The notes below the pieces were generated by a model. That model was given only the letters and a program-made list of their open reading frames with translations. It was not told the DNA's origin and did not search any database. Shown here in pieces: positions 18,598 through 27,768 of a stretch of DNA of 64,000 bases (positions are counted from its first letter, which is position 1; the number at the start of each line of letters is the position of its first letter). This stretch comes from an uncultured Pseudomonadota bacterium (GTDB taxonomy: Bacteria > Pseudomonadota > Gammaproteobacteria > Steroidobacterales > Steroidobacteraceae): the NCBI GenBank assembly GCA_903832085.1, contig CAIKZZ010000037.1, positions 1-64,000 on the forward strand, in the 5' to 3' direction. The translations under genes and the position numbers were made by a program.

Positions 18598-19599
18598 TTA
18601 GCGCGACTTGCTGGTGGCAGTGAGCGGCACTTCGGGTAGCGAAACGTCTTGAAAAAGGGCCTCTAATTCAGCAGGGGTCTTCGCTCGAATGGCAAGATCA
18701 ACGAGGCGGCGTGTTAAGTGTGGCGCAAACCCTTTCATGAACTCATACATATAGCCACGTAGCAGCCGACCGCGGCGAAATCCAATCCAGGTGATATGAG
18801 ATGTGAATAGGTGGGCGGCATCTAGCACCACAAGGTCGCTGTCTTCGATGGGGTCGACCGCCATGCCTGCGACGATACCAACGCCCAAGCCTAGTCTTAC
18901 ATACGTTTTTATGACATCCGCATCGCTTGCTGTTAGCGCGACGTTAAGTTTGAGTCCGGCGCTTTCAAATGCAGCAGGGAGTGATGAGCGCCCGCTAAAG
19001 CTGAACGTATAAGTGACTATAGGGTGCTTGGCCAATGTCTTCAGACTCACTAACCGTTCTTGGGCTAGTGGGTGATTGCGTGGGACGACGATCTGTCTGC
19101 GCCACCGGTAGCATGGAAGTAGGACAAGACCGGGGAACATCTCTTGTGCGCCAGTGGCGATCGCAAAATCGGCACGATCATTTTTTGCAAGCTCGGCGAT
19201 TTGTTCAGATGTGCCCTGATGCAGATGCAAGTCTACGTCAGGATAGGTTGTTCTAAATCGTTGTACGATAAGAGGAAGTACATAGCGTGCTTGCGTGTGG
19301 GTGGTTGCAATGGCTAGCGAGCCGCTACGGTCATCCTTGAGATCCGAGGACAGACGCCTAATGTTCTGCACTTCTTCGAGGATCTTGATCGCTTTGTCCA
19401 CTACTTGCTGGCCGGCTGGCGTGACGCTAACTAGGTTGCGCCCGTCTCGCTCAAAGAGAGGAAAGCCCAGCTCATCCTCGAGCAATTTCAGCTGTTTGCT
19501 AACCCCAGGTTGTGATGTATGCAGTTTCCCTGCAGCTGTAGTGATGTTGAGGCCGTTTTGCACTACAGCGGTGAGATAGCGTAGTTGGTGTAGTTTCAT
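18598..19599 (-). CDS. cysB: LysR-type regulator CysB
   Basis: 333-aa LysR regulator of sulfate assimilation and cysteine synthesis. The N-terminus MKLHQLRYLTAVVQNGLNIT and HTSQPGVSKQLKLLEDELG are diagnostic of CysB/Cbl. Sensor-domain blocks (ATTHTQARYVLPLIV, TYTFSFSGRSSL, VIKTYVRLGLGVGIVAGMAV) match CysB, in which N-acetylserine is the inducer. The C-terminus carries a Thr/Ser-rich tail. Candidate targets in this window are cysK and eamA; no CysB box was identified with confidence. Confidence 0.93.
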   Translation of the reverse strand: MKLHQLRYLTAVVQNGLNITTAAGKLHTSQPGVSKQLKLLEDELGFPLFERDGRNLVSVTPAGQQVVDKAIKILEEVQNIRRLSSDLKDDRSGSLAIATTHTQARYVLPLIVQRFRTTYPDVDLHLHQGTSEQIAELAKNDRADFAIATGAQEMFPGLVLLPCYRWRRQIVVPRNHPLAQERLVSLKTLAKHPIVTYTFSFSGRSSLPAAFESAGLKLNVALTASDADVIKTYVRLGLGVGIVAGMAVDPIEDSDLVVLDAAHLFTSHITWIGFRRGRLLRGYMYEFMKGFAPHLTRRLVDLAIRAKTPAELEALFQDVSLPEVPLTATSKSR

Positions 19600-19692
19600 C
19601 GAAATACTCGCAAAGCATAATGTGCCATGGTGTCCGATGCCGCGCTTTAGGGCAAGCTGCAGCTGGGGGAGGTTATTTTAACAGTGAACCTG

Positions 19693-21558
19693 CTAATGAT
19701 ATCCGCGCGCTTGCAGCCTAAAGAGATGTGCGTAATGGCCGTTATGAGCCATCAGTTGTTCATGTGAGCCCGACTCACAGACTTGGCCATGGGTTAGAAC
19801 TGCGATTTTATCGGCCATACGCACAGTCGAGAAGCGATGTGAAATTAAAATAGTGATACGGTCTTGGGTTAGGTTCCTGAAGTGTTCGAAGACCTGCGCT
19901 TCTGCAGCCGCGTCCATTGCCGCCGTGGGTTCGTCTAGAACCAGCACATCTGCTCTAGTGCGCATAAATGCCCGCGATAGCGCTACTTTTTGCCACTGCC
20001 CGCCCGATAGCTCCCGACCGTCCTTGAACCACTTACCGAGCTGAGTGTCGTAGCCCGCAGGAAGCTCTTCGATAAACTCTTCAGCGAGGCCTTTTCGCGC
20101 CGCGTCCTTCCAATGCGCTCGATCAGTAAAGTGACTGACGTCACCAACGCCTACATTCTCGCCCACCGGTAGCTGGTAGCGGGCGAAATCTTGGAAAATG
20201 ACACCGATTCGCTCACGTAGCGTTACGTCGTGCCAGTCAGCGAGATTTTTACCTTCAAATACAATTCGACCTTGGCTTGGTTCGTAAAGGCGGGTAAGTA
20301 ATTTAATTAGTGTGGTTTTTCCAGAACCGTTTTCTCCCACAAGGGCTAAGCTCTCGCCACGTTTGATATGTAGATTGATGTGCGATAGTGCGGGTGTGCT
20401 AGCGCCAGGATAGGTAAAACTCACGTCTTCGAAACGAATGCCATCCTCAGGGTTAGGTCCCACTGTCAAAGTGCCGCTAGGCGCGGTAACTGGCTGGTCT
20501 AAGTATTCGTAGAGATTCGAAAGGTATAGGTTATCTTCATATAGACCACCGATCGCCGATAGCCCCGCCGTTAGCGCGACTTGACCTTGACGAAAGAGCG
20601 TTAGATACATCGTCATTTGGCCAAGACTAATTAGTGAGCAAATAGCGCTAATGGCTACCCAGCCATAGGCCCCATACAAGCTGAGCGTGGCAATTAGCCC
20701 TAGTAAAAATCCCCATATCTCGCGTCGCAATGTGAGGCTGCGGTCCTCGTGATAAAGACGTTCGTAAATATCCTTATAGCGACCAAGTAATAGATCGCCT
20801 ACCCCAAACAGCTTAACTTCTTTGGCATGATCCTCACGAGCGATGACTGTCTCAAGATAGGCCTGCATGCGCGTCTCTGGGGAGCGCCAGCGAAATAACC
20901 TAAAAGCGTCGCCAGAGAATTTTGCCTCTGCAAAGAATGATGGTAAGCCGGCAAGCGCAAGAATAAAAACCGACAGCGGGGAAAACTGGATAAGAATGGC
21001 GCCAAAACTAGCTAGGGTTACAGCATTTTGGATAAGTCCAAATGTTCTAATCACCATAGAGAGCGGGCGACTGGATGCTTCTCGGCGTGCGCGGGTGAGC
21101 TTGTCGTAAAACTCGGAGTCTTCGAATTGCACAAGACTTAACGTCAGCGCCTTCTCAAGGATCATGACATTGACGCGCTGGCCTAGTTCCGCGCGCAATA
21201 GAGACTGGCATGCAGACAGCCCTCGCTGGCTTGCACCGAGTAGTGCCACGAGGCCTGCCTCTAAAGCGACGTAGCCAAGTGGTGTGCGATAAGCATGCAT
21301 CCCGGTGATTGGGTATGTGCGTATTGCCGTGATCACGGCATCCACAATGTGCGCTCCCACCCAAGCAACGCCGGCCGGTAGCAGGCCTGCTAATAAAGTA
21401 AGTCCGCCGAGGCTTAGGCAGAGCGCAGGGTTGGTTGTATAGGCAAGCACAATAGCGTGTTGGCCATAGCGAAATAGTCCGCGGATACCGGGGTTGCGTG
21501 CGGCATCAATGCTTTTTTGGGCAGTTCGCCATGATTCCAGCAGTTTTTTCAAATTCAC
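19693..21558 (-). CDS. ABC exporter half-transporter (membrane domain plus ATPase)
   Basis: About 620-aa half-transporter. Residues ~45-340 form a six-helix exporter domain; the ATPase follows with Walker A GENGSGKTT, signature ELSGGQWQKVALSRAF, Walker B VLVLDEPTAAMD and switch ISHRFSTVR. The membrane domain resembles HlyB/MsbA-like peptide or lipid exporters only in general form. GTG 21558 has GGAG 6 bases upstream; GTG 21582 is possible but has no clear site. Cargo unknown; neighbours give no hint. Confidence 0.85.
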   Translation of the reverse strand: MNLKKLLESWRTAQKSIDAARNPGIRGLFRYGQHAIVLAYTTNPALCLSLGGLTLLAGLLPAGVAWVGAHIVDAVITAIRTYPITGMHAYRTPLGYVALEAGLVALLGASQRGLSACQSLLRAELGQRVNVMILEKALTLSLVQFEDSEFYDKLTRARREASSRPLSMVIRTFGLIQNAVTLASFGAILIQFSPLSVFILALAGLPSFFAEAKFSGDAFRLFRWRSPETRMQAYLETVIAREDHAKEVKLFGVGDLLLGRYKDIYERLYHEDRSLTLRREIWGFLLGLIATLSLYGAYGWVAISAICSLISLGQMTMYLTLFRQGQVALTAGLSAIGGLYEDNLYLSNLYEYLDQPVTAPSGTLTVGPNPEDGIRFEDVSFTYPGASTPALSHINLHIKRGESLALVGENGSGKTTLIKLLTRLYEPSQGRIVFEGKNLADWHDVTLRERIGVIFQDFARYQLPVGENVGVGDVSHFTDRAHWKDAARKGLAEEFIEELPAGYDTQLGKWFKDGRELSGGQWQKVALSRAFMRTRADVLVLDEPTAAMDAAAEAQVFEHFRNLTQDRITILISHRFSTVRMADKIAVLTHGQVCESGSHEQLMAHNGHYAHLFRLQARGYH

Positions 21559-21587
21559 GCATGTCTCCAGGGGGTATTCCACCTGAG

Positions 21588-21616
21588 TTGAGGCCTATTA
21601 TAGGGGGTAGTATAGG
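21588..21616 (+). promoter_or_regulatory. Candidate promoter for the DUF4870 gene
   Basis: TTGAGG (21588-21593) and TATAGG (21611-21616) with a 17-bp spacer, 36 bp before the ATG of the DUF4870 gene. Each hexamer has four consensus matches. Suggestive only. Confidence 0.35.
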
Positions 21617-21651
21617 CAGACTGCTGAATAGCAAATGCAAGGAGTTAGCAG

Positions 21652-22020
21652 ATGGAATCAACCGTCCAAAAACCATCCACATCGACGCGTGATGAGCGCC
21701 AGTGGGCAATGCTGTGTCATATGAGTGCCATGCTGATGTATTTGACGGTGATAGGTGGTTTTATTGGGCCACTAATCCTTTGGCTACTAAAGCGCGATGA
21801 GATGCCGCTGGTCGCTGACCAAGGGCGCGAGACGCTTAACTTTCAAATTACCGTCCTCGTATCGCTTGTAGGTGCTGCGGTACTGATGCTTGTAGCCATT
21901 GGTATCCCCATTTTTATCGGGATTATTGTTTATCACTTTGCCTACACAATAATTGCGTCCGTCAAGGCAAGCGAAGGCGTCGCATATCGATACCCATTTT
22001 GCTGGCGTCCGATTAACTGA
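21652..22020 (+). CDS. DUF4870 (Tic20-like) membrane protein
   Basis: 122-aa small membrane protein of the DUF4870 family. After a short hydrophilic N-terminus (DERQWAMLCHMSAMLMYLTV), three membrane helices surround the conserved block VADQGRETLNFQIT, and it ends with an FAYTIIASVKASEG segment and a final YRYPF. Preceded by a good AAGGAG. Function not established for the family. Convergent with the acyltransferase gene. Confidence 0.85.
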   Translation: MESTVQKPSTSTRDERQWAMLCHMSAMLMYLTVIGGFIGPLILWLLKRDEMPLVADQGRETLNFQITVLVSLVGAAVLMLVAIGIPIFIGIIVYHFAYTIIASVKASEGVAYRYPFCWRPIN

Positions 22021-22027
22021 TCAAAGC

Positions 22028-22930
22028 TTAGTGTTTGCGGTAGTAGTCTGGGTAGTCGCTGCTTAATCCCTTAAAGCGGCGATGAATCCACCAGTATTGA
22101 TCTGGCATTGCCCTGATCTGCCGTTCAATAACGGCATGGTATTCGAGAGTATCTGCCACAGGATCAGGGCCTGGCCAACGAGAGAAGGCGGGTTGTATTG
22201 TGGCGTGCCATCCTTTGGTCCCAGGTAGGCGCTCGGTAGAGTAGTAAAGCACGGTGGCACCAGTCATTGCTGCGAGGCGCGGGGTGAACACATTGGTTGC
22301 TGTTGAATAGCCAAAGAATGGCACCATGACGGCGCCTTTCTTCCGGTAGCTTTGATCGGTGGCATACCAGACGATCTCATTGCGCCGTAGCGCTCCTATC
22401 ATCCCACGCACATCATCTTGCTGGATGGCGCTGCGAGCGTTGCGTGCAAAACTGCCACCGGATACTGCGGCGAGTAAGGCATTCTTAAGCGGCCGGTATA
22501 GAACATTGATGGGCGTATGTTGATTTAAGATCCGGGCGCCGATTTGCAGGGTTGTGAAATGTGCCGTGAGTACGATCACACCTTTGCCGCGCGCGAGCGC
22601 TGCACTTAAGTGCTCAGTGCCTTCTAACGTCGACAGCGCGGTAATGCGCGCGCGCGTGCTCCACCATGTCATGGCAGATTCCAATAAGCCAATACCTAGG
22701 CTCTCAAAATGGCGCAGTAGGAGGGTATGGCGTTGTTGGTCATTTAGATCTGGTAGACACAAAGCCATATTAGTGCGTGCAATGTGTTGGTACGGTAGCG
22801 GCAACAACCAAGCCATGCGGCCGATGCCGCGTCCAACGGCCAGAACGGCGCCGAAGGGCAGTTTTACAGTGACCCATAGCAGACCAAGGCCTAGCCAGGT
22901 TGGCCAGTAGCGAGGGGCAAGAAACTTCAA
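22028..22930 (-). CDS. LpxL/HtrB-like lipid A acyltransferase with altered catalytic motif
   Basis: 300-aa inner-membrane acyltransferase of the LpxL/LpxM family that normally adds secondary acyl chains to lipid A. N-terminal membrane helix (WLGLGLLWVTVKLPFGAVL), conserved NVLYRPLKN, ATDQSYRKKGAVMVPFFG and the C-terminal PDQYWWIHRRFK block are all present. The catalytic HX4(D/E) motif reads H124-FTTL-Q129: the acidic residue is Gln (codon CAA). GAA to CAA is a single change. Either activity is reduced or lost, or another residue serves. Gene is otherwise intact. Confidence 0.88.
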   Translation of the reverse strand: MKFLAPRYWPTWLGLGLLWVTVKLPFGAVLAVGRGIGRMAWLLPLPYQHIARTNMALCLPDLNDQQRHTLLLRHFESLGIGLLESAMTWWSTRARITALSTLEGTEHLSAALARGKGVIVLTAHFTTLQIGARILNQHTPINVLYRPLKNALLAAVSGGSFARNARSAIQQDDVRGMIGALRRNEIVWYATDQSYRKKGAVMVPFFGYSTATNVFTPRLAAMTGATVLYYSTERLPGTKGWHATIQPAFSRWPGPDPVADTLEYHAVIERQIRAMPDQYWWIHRRFKGLSSDYPDYYRKH

Positions 22931-22996
22931 ATTGGATCCATCCCGACAAAAGACTCGACCAAGGGGGGTGTTAAGGTGACGTATCTACCATAAAGC

Positions 22997-23026
22997 TTGA
23001 CCGGATTTCCCGCTGCGCGCCATACT
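22997..23026 (+). promoter_or_regulatory. Candidate trp promoter
   Basis: TTGACC (22997-23002) and CATACT (23021-23026) with an 18-bp spacer. It would place the transcript start near 23033, the first base of the leader ATG, so the leader peptide may be translated from a leaderless message. No Shine-Dalgarno sequence precedes that ATG. A start further upstream cannot be excluded. Confidence 0.4.
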
Positions 23027-23032
23027 ATAGCC

Positions 23033-23122
23033 ATGATTACTTCTGTCAAAACGCGCGGTGCAGCCGTTTCCCTGCCAAATTGCCGTTGGTGGTGGCGCCC
23101 CCAATACGGGGTGGGCGCTTAG
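23033..23122 (+). CDS. trpL: trp operon leader peptide
   Basis: 29-codon frame starting ATG ATT ACT and ending TAG, with three consecutive Trp codons (TGG TGG TGG at 23087-23095, residues 19-21, CRWWWRP). It sits immediately before a hairpin series and an intrinsic terminator ahead of trpE, the classical arrangement for ribosome-mediated attenuation: stalling at the Trp codons when charged tRNA-Trp is scarce favours the antiterminator. It is too short for ordinary gene finding. Confidence 0.88.
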   Translation: MITSVKTRGAAVSLPNCRWWWRPQYGVGA

Positions 23123-23170
23123 AGTCATGGTGTAATCAGACCAAACCGACTCGAATGTAAACCCATCTCC
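23095..23170 (+). promoter_or_regulatory. trp attenuator: protector and antiterminator segments
   Basis: Segments 1 and 2 form GCGCCC (23095-23100) with GGGCGC (23113-23118), extended by CC/GG across a bulge. Segment 2 (GGGGTGGG, 23108-23115) can alternatively pair with segment 3 (CCCATC, 23162-23167), which would disrupt the terminator. The Trp codons end exactly where segment 1 begins, so a stalled ribosome would cover it. Confidence 0.75.
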
Positions 23171-23193
23171 GACTAACCGGGGATGGGTTTTTT
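23161..23193 (+). terminator. trp attenuator terminator
   Basis: ACCCATCTCC (23161-23170) pairs with GGGGATGGGT (23179-23188), 10 bp with one T-G wobble and an 8-base loop, followed by six T (23188-23193). It stands between the leader peptide and trpE. Confidence 0.9.
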
Positions 23194-23228
23194 AATGCCC
23201 GCTCCCCGCCAAATTGACCGAGGAGCCT

Positions 23229-24629
23229 ATGCACCCACAGTTTGATATTGCCGCTGACCTAGATACGCCCGTGTCGGCTTTTTTGAAGCTCCGACCATTT
23301 AAGCCGCGCTTTCTGCTTGAGAGCGTTGAAGGGGGCGAGCGCGTCGCACGGTACTCGTTTATAGGGTTTGGTGAGTGTCTAAGCGTCCGCCTTGATGATG
23401 TTGGACTGCATCTGCAGTTGGCGGGAGCCACGAGCCAAACGCGCCCGCGGCCTGCCGACAGTGCTGAGTTGCTAGCAACGCTACGTTCAGTTTTGACGCA
23501 GGCGCCACGGCCGCTGCCAGAAATCTCTGGAATCCCACTCACTGGCGGGCTTGTTGGCGCATCGTCCTACGATCTAGTTCGCTATTTTGAACGTTTGCCA
23601 GCGCATTTAGCGCCCGAGAAAGATAGTACTGAGCTGTGCTATCTCGCCCCACAGTCTTTTTTAGTGTTTGATCACGTGACGCGTGGCATTGCCTTACTGC
23701 ATTCCGGCCCCGAAGCCGAGCGCCTGGCATTACGCCGCGAGATTGTGCGGGCACTGCGTGGAGGGCTACCTACCCCAGCTTCATCAGCCCGAGTCGCACT
23801 TCCGACAGCGAGCTTATCTCGCGACGCTTATGTGTCTGGCGTGAAGCGCATAAAAGAGCATATTTCTGCGGGTGATGTGTACCAATTAGTGCTGTCCTCA
23901 CGTTTTGAGGGCGAATGTGAATTAGATCCATTTGAAGCTTATCGTGCGTTGCGGCTGATTAATCCATCGCCTTACATGATTTACTGTGAGCTTGGTGCTG
24001 AAACGCTTGTTGGCTCATCTCCCGAAGCATTAGTGCGCCTACATGGTGGGCACGCCCAATTAAGACCAATTGCCGGCACGCGCGCACGTGGCAGTACGGT
24101 TGCCCACGATCAAGCGCTAGAGCAAGAGTTGCTTGCAGATGACAAAGAAAATTCAGAGCATGTGATGCTTGTTGACCTTGCCCGCAATGATCTGGGTCGT
24201 GTTGCTACGGCGGGCTCTGTACACGTAGATCCTTACCGCACTATTGAGCGCTATAGCCATGTCATGCATATGGTCAGTGGTGTTGAAGGGTTGCTTGCCC
24301 CAGGATGCGATGCTTTTGACCTGTTTGCCGCGGCCTTTCCTGCTGGAACATTAGTCGGCGCGCCCAAAGTACGTGCAATGGAAATAATTGATGAGCTCGA
24401 GCCTGTGAGGCGAGGTTTCTATGGCGGTACCTATGGATATTTTGGTCACGGGGGCGATATGGATCATGCGATCACGATTCGCACCATGATTTTCAAAAAT
24501 GGCCGTTATCGTTATCAAGCGGGTGCAGGCATTGTTGCTGATAGTGTGCCAGACGCTGAGTATGCTGAGGTGATTGCCAAAAGCGCGGTGATGCGCCGTG
24601 CGCTTGAACTCGCTGTTGAAGGATTATGA
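23229..24629 (+). CDS. trpE: Anthranilate synthase component I
   Basis: 466-aa large subunit converting chorismate with ammonia to anthranilate, the first committed step of tryptophan synthesis. The feedback-inhibition motif LLES appears in [20 protein letters not shown], and the chorismate-binding half has [44 protein letters not shown] and [13 protein letters not shown]. Start at ATG 23229 is set by AGGAG 5 bases upstream; the frame opens at an earlier TTG. First structural gene after the attenuator. Confidence 0.97.
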   Translation: MHPQFDIAADLDTPVSAFLKLRPFKPRFLLESVEGGERVARYSFIGFGECLSVRLDDVGLHLQLAGATSQTRPRPADSAELLATLRSVLTQAPRPLPEISGIPLTGGLVGASSYDLVRYFERLPAHLAPEKDSTELCYLAPQSFLVFDHVTRGIALLHSGPEAERLALRREIVRALRGGLPTPASSARVALPTASLSRDAYVSGVKRIKEHISAGDVYQLVLSSRFEGECELDPFEAYRALRLINPSPYMIYCELGAETLVGSSPEALVRLHGGHAQLRPIAGTRARGSTVAHDQALEQELLADDKENSEHVMLVDLARNDLGRVATAGSVHVDPYRTIERYSHVMHMVSGVEGLLAPGCDAFDLFAAAFPAGTLVGAPKVRAMEIIDELEPVRRGFYGGTYGYFGHGGDMDHAITIRTMIFKNGRYRYQAGAGIVADSVPDAEYAEVIAKSAVMRRALELAVEGL

Positions 24630-24630
24630 A

Positions 24631-25257
24631 ATGACTAGCCCGCTAAAGAAAAATGCCAAAGCGACTTCAGCAACACGCTTGTTGCTAATTGATAACTATG
24701 ATTCGTTTACTTATAACCTTGTTCAGGCATTTCTAGTGCTAGGTGCTGAGGTGCTTGTTTTTCGTAACGATGCACTTGAGTTGGCTGCAGCAGATGCTTT
24801 GCAACCGACACACTTATGTATTTCGCCGGGACCTGGAACACCTAAAGACGCTGGCACCTCGATGGCGATGATTAAACACTTTGCTGGGCGTATTCCTGTA
24901 TTGGGAGTGTGTTTGGGACATCAGTCAATCACAGAAGCATTTGGCGGAACAGTCGTGCGTAATTTTCGCTTGATGCATGGCAAGACCTCGCTCATTACTC
25001 ACGAAAATTGTGGTGTTTTCGCGGGGCTGCCGCAGCCACTCGAAGTTGGTCGATATCACTCTTTAATAGCCGATCAGGCCTCTTTTCCGTCCGTCCTTGA
25101 GATTACAGCGCGCACACCTGAGGGGGAGATCATGGGTTTGAGGCATTCGACCCTGATGGTTGAGGGAGTGCAGTTTCACCCTGAAAGCATTCTTACCCCA
25201 GCGGGGCCACAGTTGTTAGCGAATTTCCTAAGCTTGTCCGGGGGCACGCGCTCTTGA
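24631..25257 (+). CDS. trpG: Anthranilate synthase component II (glutamine amidotransferase)
   Basis: 208-aa class I glutamine amidotransferase feeding ammonia to TrpE. Starts [16 protein letters not shown] after a short leader; catalytic Cys in [10 protein letters not shown], His and Glu in VQFHPESIL; oxyanion SPGPGTP. ATG 24631 lies one base after the trpE stop with AAGGA 7 bases upstream. May double as PabA in folate synthesis, as no separate pabA is seen here; that is inference. Confidence 0.96.
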   Translation: MTSPLKKNAKATSATRLLLIDNYDSFTYNLVQAFLVLGAEVLVFRNDALELAAADALQPTHLCISPGPGTPKDAGTSMAMIKHFAGRIPVLGVCLGHQSITEAFGGTVVRNFRLMHGKTSLITHENCGVFAGLPQPLEVGRYHSLIADQASFPSVLEITARTPEGEIMGLRHSTLMVEGVQFHPESILTPAGPQLLANFLSLSGGTRS

Positions 25258-26297
25258 GTGCAGACGTGTCCCTAACCGCAGCGCTCACGCAGCTTATGAG
25301 TGGCACGTCGCTTGCTGAAAAAGAGGCCTATAGTCTGCTGCTGGCTTTGACTGATGAGCGACAGCCAGCGGCTATCGTGGCGGCTATTTTGACTGCCCTG
25401 CAGATCAAGGGAGTACGCGCTGCGGAGTTGCGTGGCTTCGCCAATGCGATGCGTGCTCTTGCGCATGTACCGAAATTGCCAGATGTAGGGCCGACGGTTG
25501 ATATTGTCGGTACTGGTGGGGACAGCGCCGGCACATTTAATTTGTCGACCGGGGCCGCGTTACTTGCGGCTGCCGCAGGCGCGAAGGTTGTTAAACACGG
25601 AAATCGTTCAGTCTCTAGTCGGTCGGGGAGCGCTGATCTATTGCAAGCGCTGGGCTTGCCGGTGCCGCTTGATGCCAGTGCTGTTGCCTTGTGCTTACAA
25701 GAGCTAGGCTTTACGTTCCTGTATGCACCGATGTATCACCCCGCAATGCGCGCCATTGCTCCCGTGCGTGCAGCACTCGGCATCCGAACGGTGTTTAATG
25801 TTCTGGGGCCACTGACAAATCCCACAGCGCCGCCGTTTCATGTGATTGGCGCCTATTCCTCCACGGTCGCACGTCTAATGGCGGATGCCGTATTAGGGTT
25901 GCCGTTTCAACGCACCTTTGTGATCCATGGCGACCCGGGTTGGGATGAGCCATCGCCTGCCGGACCATTTCTACTCCTTGACGTAGCGGACGGTCGCATA
26001 CGCGAAGAAGTGCGCAGCTGTAGTGATTACGGTCTCCCTAGCTGCCGACCGGAGGATTTGCAGGGCGGCAGCCCAGAGTTTAACGCGGCCGCCCTTCTTG
26101 CTGTGTTTCGAGGCAATGACACGGGACCGCATCGCGATGCCCTAATCATGGGCGCGGCACTCGCACTTGAGGTGAGCGGGCTTGAACAGACACCCCGTGC
26201 TGCCGCAGCCCGTGCAGCGTCTGCAATTGATACAGGTGCCGCAAGCGCACTGCTTACTCAAATGTCCGCGCTACCTGTACGCCTGGGTGCGCAGTGA
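25254..26297 (+). CDS. trpD: Anthranilate phosphoribosyltransferase
   Basis: 347 aa. Transfers phosphoribose from PRPP to anthranilate. PRPP-binding [14 protein letters not shown] and [18 protein letters not shown] are intact, as are [17 protein letters not shown] and the metal-site helices. The frame starts with TTG in a 4-base overlap (TTGA) with the trpG stop; GTG 25266 is the alternative. Translational coupling to trpG is likely. Confidence 0.96.
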   Translation: MSADVSLTAALTQLMSGTSLAEKEAYSLLLALTDERQPAAIVAAILTALQIKGVRAAELRGFANAMRALAHVPKLPDVGPTVDIVGTGGDSAGTFNLSTGAALLAAAAGAKVVKHGNRSVSSRSGSADLLQALGLPVPLDASAVALCLQELGFTFLYAPMYHPAMRAIAPVRAALGIRTVFNVLGPLTNPTAPPFHVIGAYSSTVARLMADAVLGLPFQRTFVIHGDPGWDEPSPAGPFLLLDVADGRIREEVRSCSDYGLPSCRPEDLQGGSPEFNAAALLAVFRGNDTGPHRDALIMGAALALEVSGLEQTPRAAAARAASAIDTGAASALLTQMSALPVRLGAQ

Positions 26298-27127
26298 GCG
26301 CAGATTTCTTAAACAGTATGGCGCATGCCTCGCGTGCTCGTGTTGTGGCAGCGCGCTCTTTAGTATCGGACGATCACTTGCATGCGCGGCTTGAACGCGC
26401 CCCAGTGCCCCCACGCCTCCAATTGCAAGGAGGATTTGACCTGATTGCCGAGCTAAAACTACGCTCACCAGCAGCAGGTGTACTAAGCGCGACACACGAA
26501 GGTATCGAGAGTCGTGTGCTGCAATATGCACAGGCTGGCGCTGCTGTAGTCTCCGTATTAACGGAGCCGGATCACTTTGATGGCAGCTTGCCGCACCTTG
26601 TGCGCGCAGCCACAGTGCTGTCGCCATTAAATGTGCCAGTGATGCGTAAAGACTTCATAACGGACGCCTACCAACTGCTGGAGGCACGCGTTAGCGGGGC
26701 GTCAGGCGTACTTTTGATCGTGCGCATGCTAAGACCAGCAGAACTAGAGAAATTGCTCATGCAGGCGCATGCTCTGGGACTTTTTGTGCTCTTGGAAGCC
26801 TTTGATGAAATGGACATTGAGATCGCAGCAGAGCTTGCTTCAAATTGGGAAGGTGAAAAAAGCGACTGTCTCATCGGCATTAATAGTCGGGACCTTCGCT
26901 CTTTGCAGGTCATTCCTGGACGTCTTGAGCAGCTCGCAAGCCGCCTGCCACTTGGCCATCCACGCGTGGCTGAAAGCGGTTTAGTCACAGCCAAAGATGC
27001 TGCAAAGCTGAGTGGCACGGGATACACGCTCGCATTAGTGGGCTCAGCGCTGATGTCCAGCGCCGATCCGCTGCGCCTTGCGCAGGACATGATTGCTTGC
27101 GGCCGCGCAGCAGCAGTGCATCAGTGA
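26294..27127 (+). CDS. trpC: Indole-3-glycerol phosphate synthase
   Basis: 277-aa single-domain TIM barrel closing the indole ring. Family motifs: AELKLRSPAAGVLS (KxxSPS-type phosphate/Lys loop), VLTEPDHFDGSL, PVMRKDFITDAYQ with catalytic Lys, GINSRDLRSL (normally NNRDL) and VAESGLVTAKDA. Starts GTG in a GTGA overlap with trpD. Monofunctional: trpF is a separate gene just downstream. Confidence 0.96.
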   Translation: MSADFLNSMAHASRARVVAARSLVSDDHLHARLERAPVPPRLQLQGGFDLIAELKLRSPAAGVLSATHEGIESRVLQYAQAGAAVVSVLTEPDHFDGSLPHLVRAATVLSPLNVPVMRKDFITDAYQLLEARVSGASGVLLIVRMLRPAELEKLLMQAHALGLFVLLEAFDEMDIEIAAELASNWEGEKSDCLIGINSRDLRSLQVIPGRLEQLASRLPLGHPRVAESGLVTAKDAAKLSGTGYTLALVGSALMSSADPLRLAQDMIACGRAAAVHQ

Positions 27128-27137
27128 GTATTCAGTA

Positions 27138-27740
27138 ATGCCACTTTGGATCAAAGTCTGTGGCATGACGACGCCTGAAGCCGTCGCAGCAGCAGTTGCC
27201 GCTCGCGTTAACGCGATTGGTTTTGTGTTTCATCCCGATTCAGTCCGGAACCTCACTCCGCAACGTGCTGCGGAGCTCGCGGCTCCGATCCCACTGCACA
27301 TTAAAAAAGTAGCGGTTACGCTGCGGCCAACGCAAGAGCTTATTGATGACATTGCGACACACTTTCCGGCCGATCAGCTGCAAGTCGATCTGGATTACGT
27401 CTCTTATATGCAACTACCTGAGCACTTTACTTTACTGCCCGTTGTGCGATCAGGTCGTGTGGGCGATCTGTTGCCATCACAACGATTCTTGTTCGAAGGT
27501 GCGCATAGTGGTGTCGGACAGCGAGCTGACTGGTATGAGGCGCAGACTTTGGCAGCCCGCGGTGAGCTAATTTTAGCGGGGGGTCTTGATATACATGTGG
27601 TTCAGCAGGCAGTGGAGTTTGTGCGGCCTTTTGGCGTGGACGTCTCAAGTGGTATTGAGATAAAAGCAGGCATCAAAGACCCAAGCCTGATTATGAGATT
27701 TGTTGAGGCAGCGCGTGGCGCGGCTTTAAGTAATGAATGA
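27138..27740 (+). CDS. trpF: Phosphoribosylanthranilate isomerase
   Basis: 200 aa, TIM barrel. Catalyses the Amadori rearrangement between TrpD and TrpC. Catalytic Cys in IKVCGMTTPE; general acid Asp in QVDLDYVS-type region where families have QLHG (here LQVDLDY, a divergence); C-terminal DVSSGIEIKAGIKD phosphate site. Start ATG 27138 (MPLWIKVCGMT) is 10 bases after trpC; ribosome site weak. Confidence 0.93.
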   Translation: MPLWIKVCGMTTPEAVAAAVAARVNAIGFVFHPDSVRNLTPQRAAELAAPIPLHIKKVAVTLRPTQELIDDIATHFPADQLQVDLDYVSYMQLPEHFTLLPVVRSGRVGDLLPSQRFLFEGAHSGVGQRADWYEAQTLAARGELILAGGLDIHVVQQAVEFVRPFGVDVSSGIEIKAGIKDPSLIMRFVEAARGAALSNE

Positions 27741-27768
27741 TATGCGCGAAGGCGCGGAGGCAAGATTA

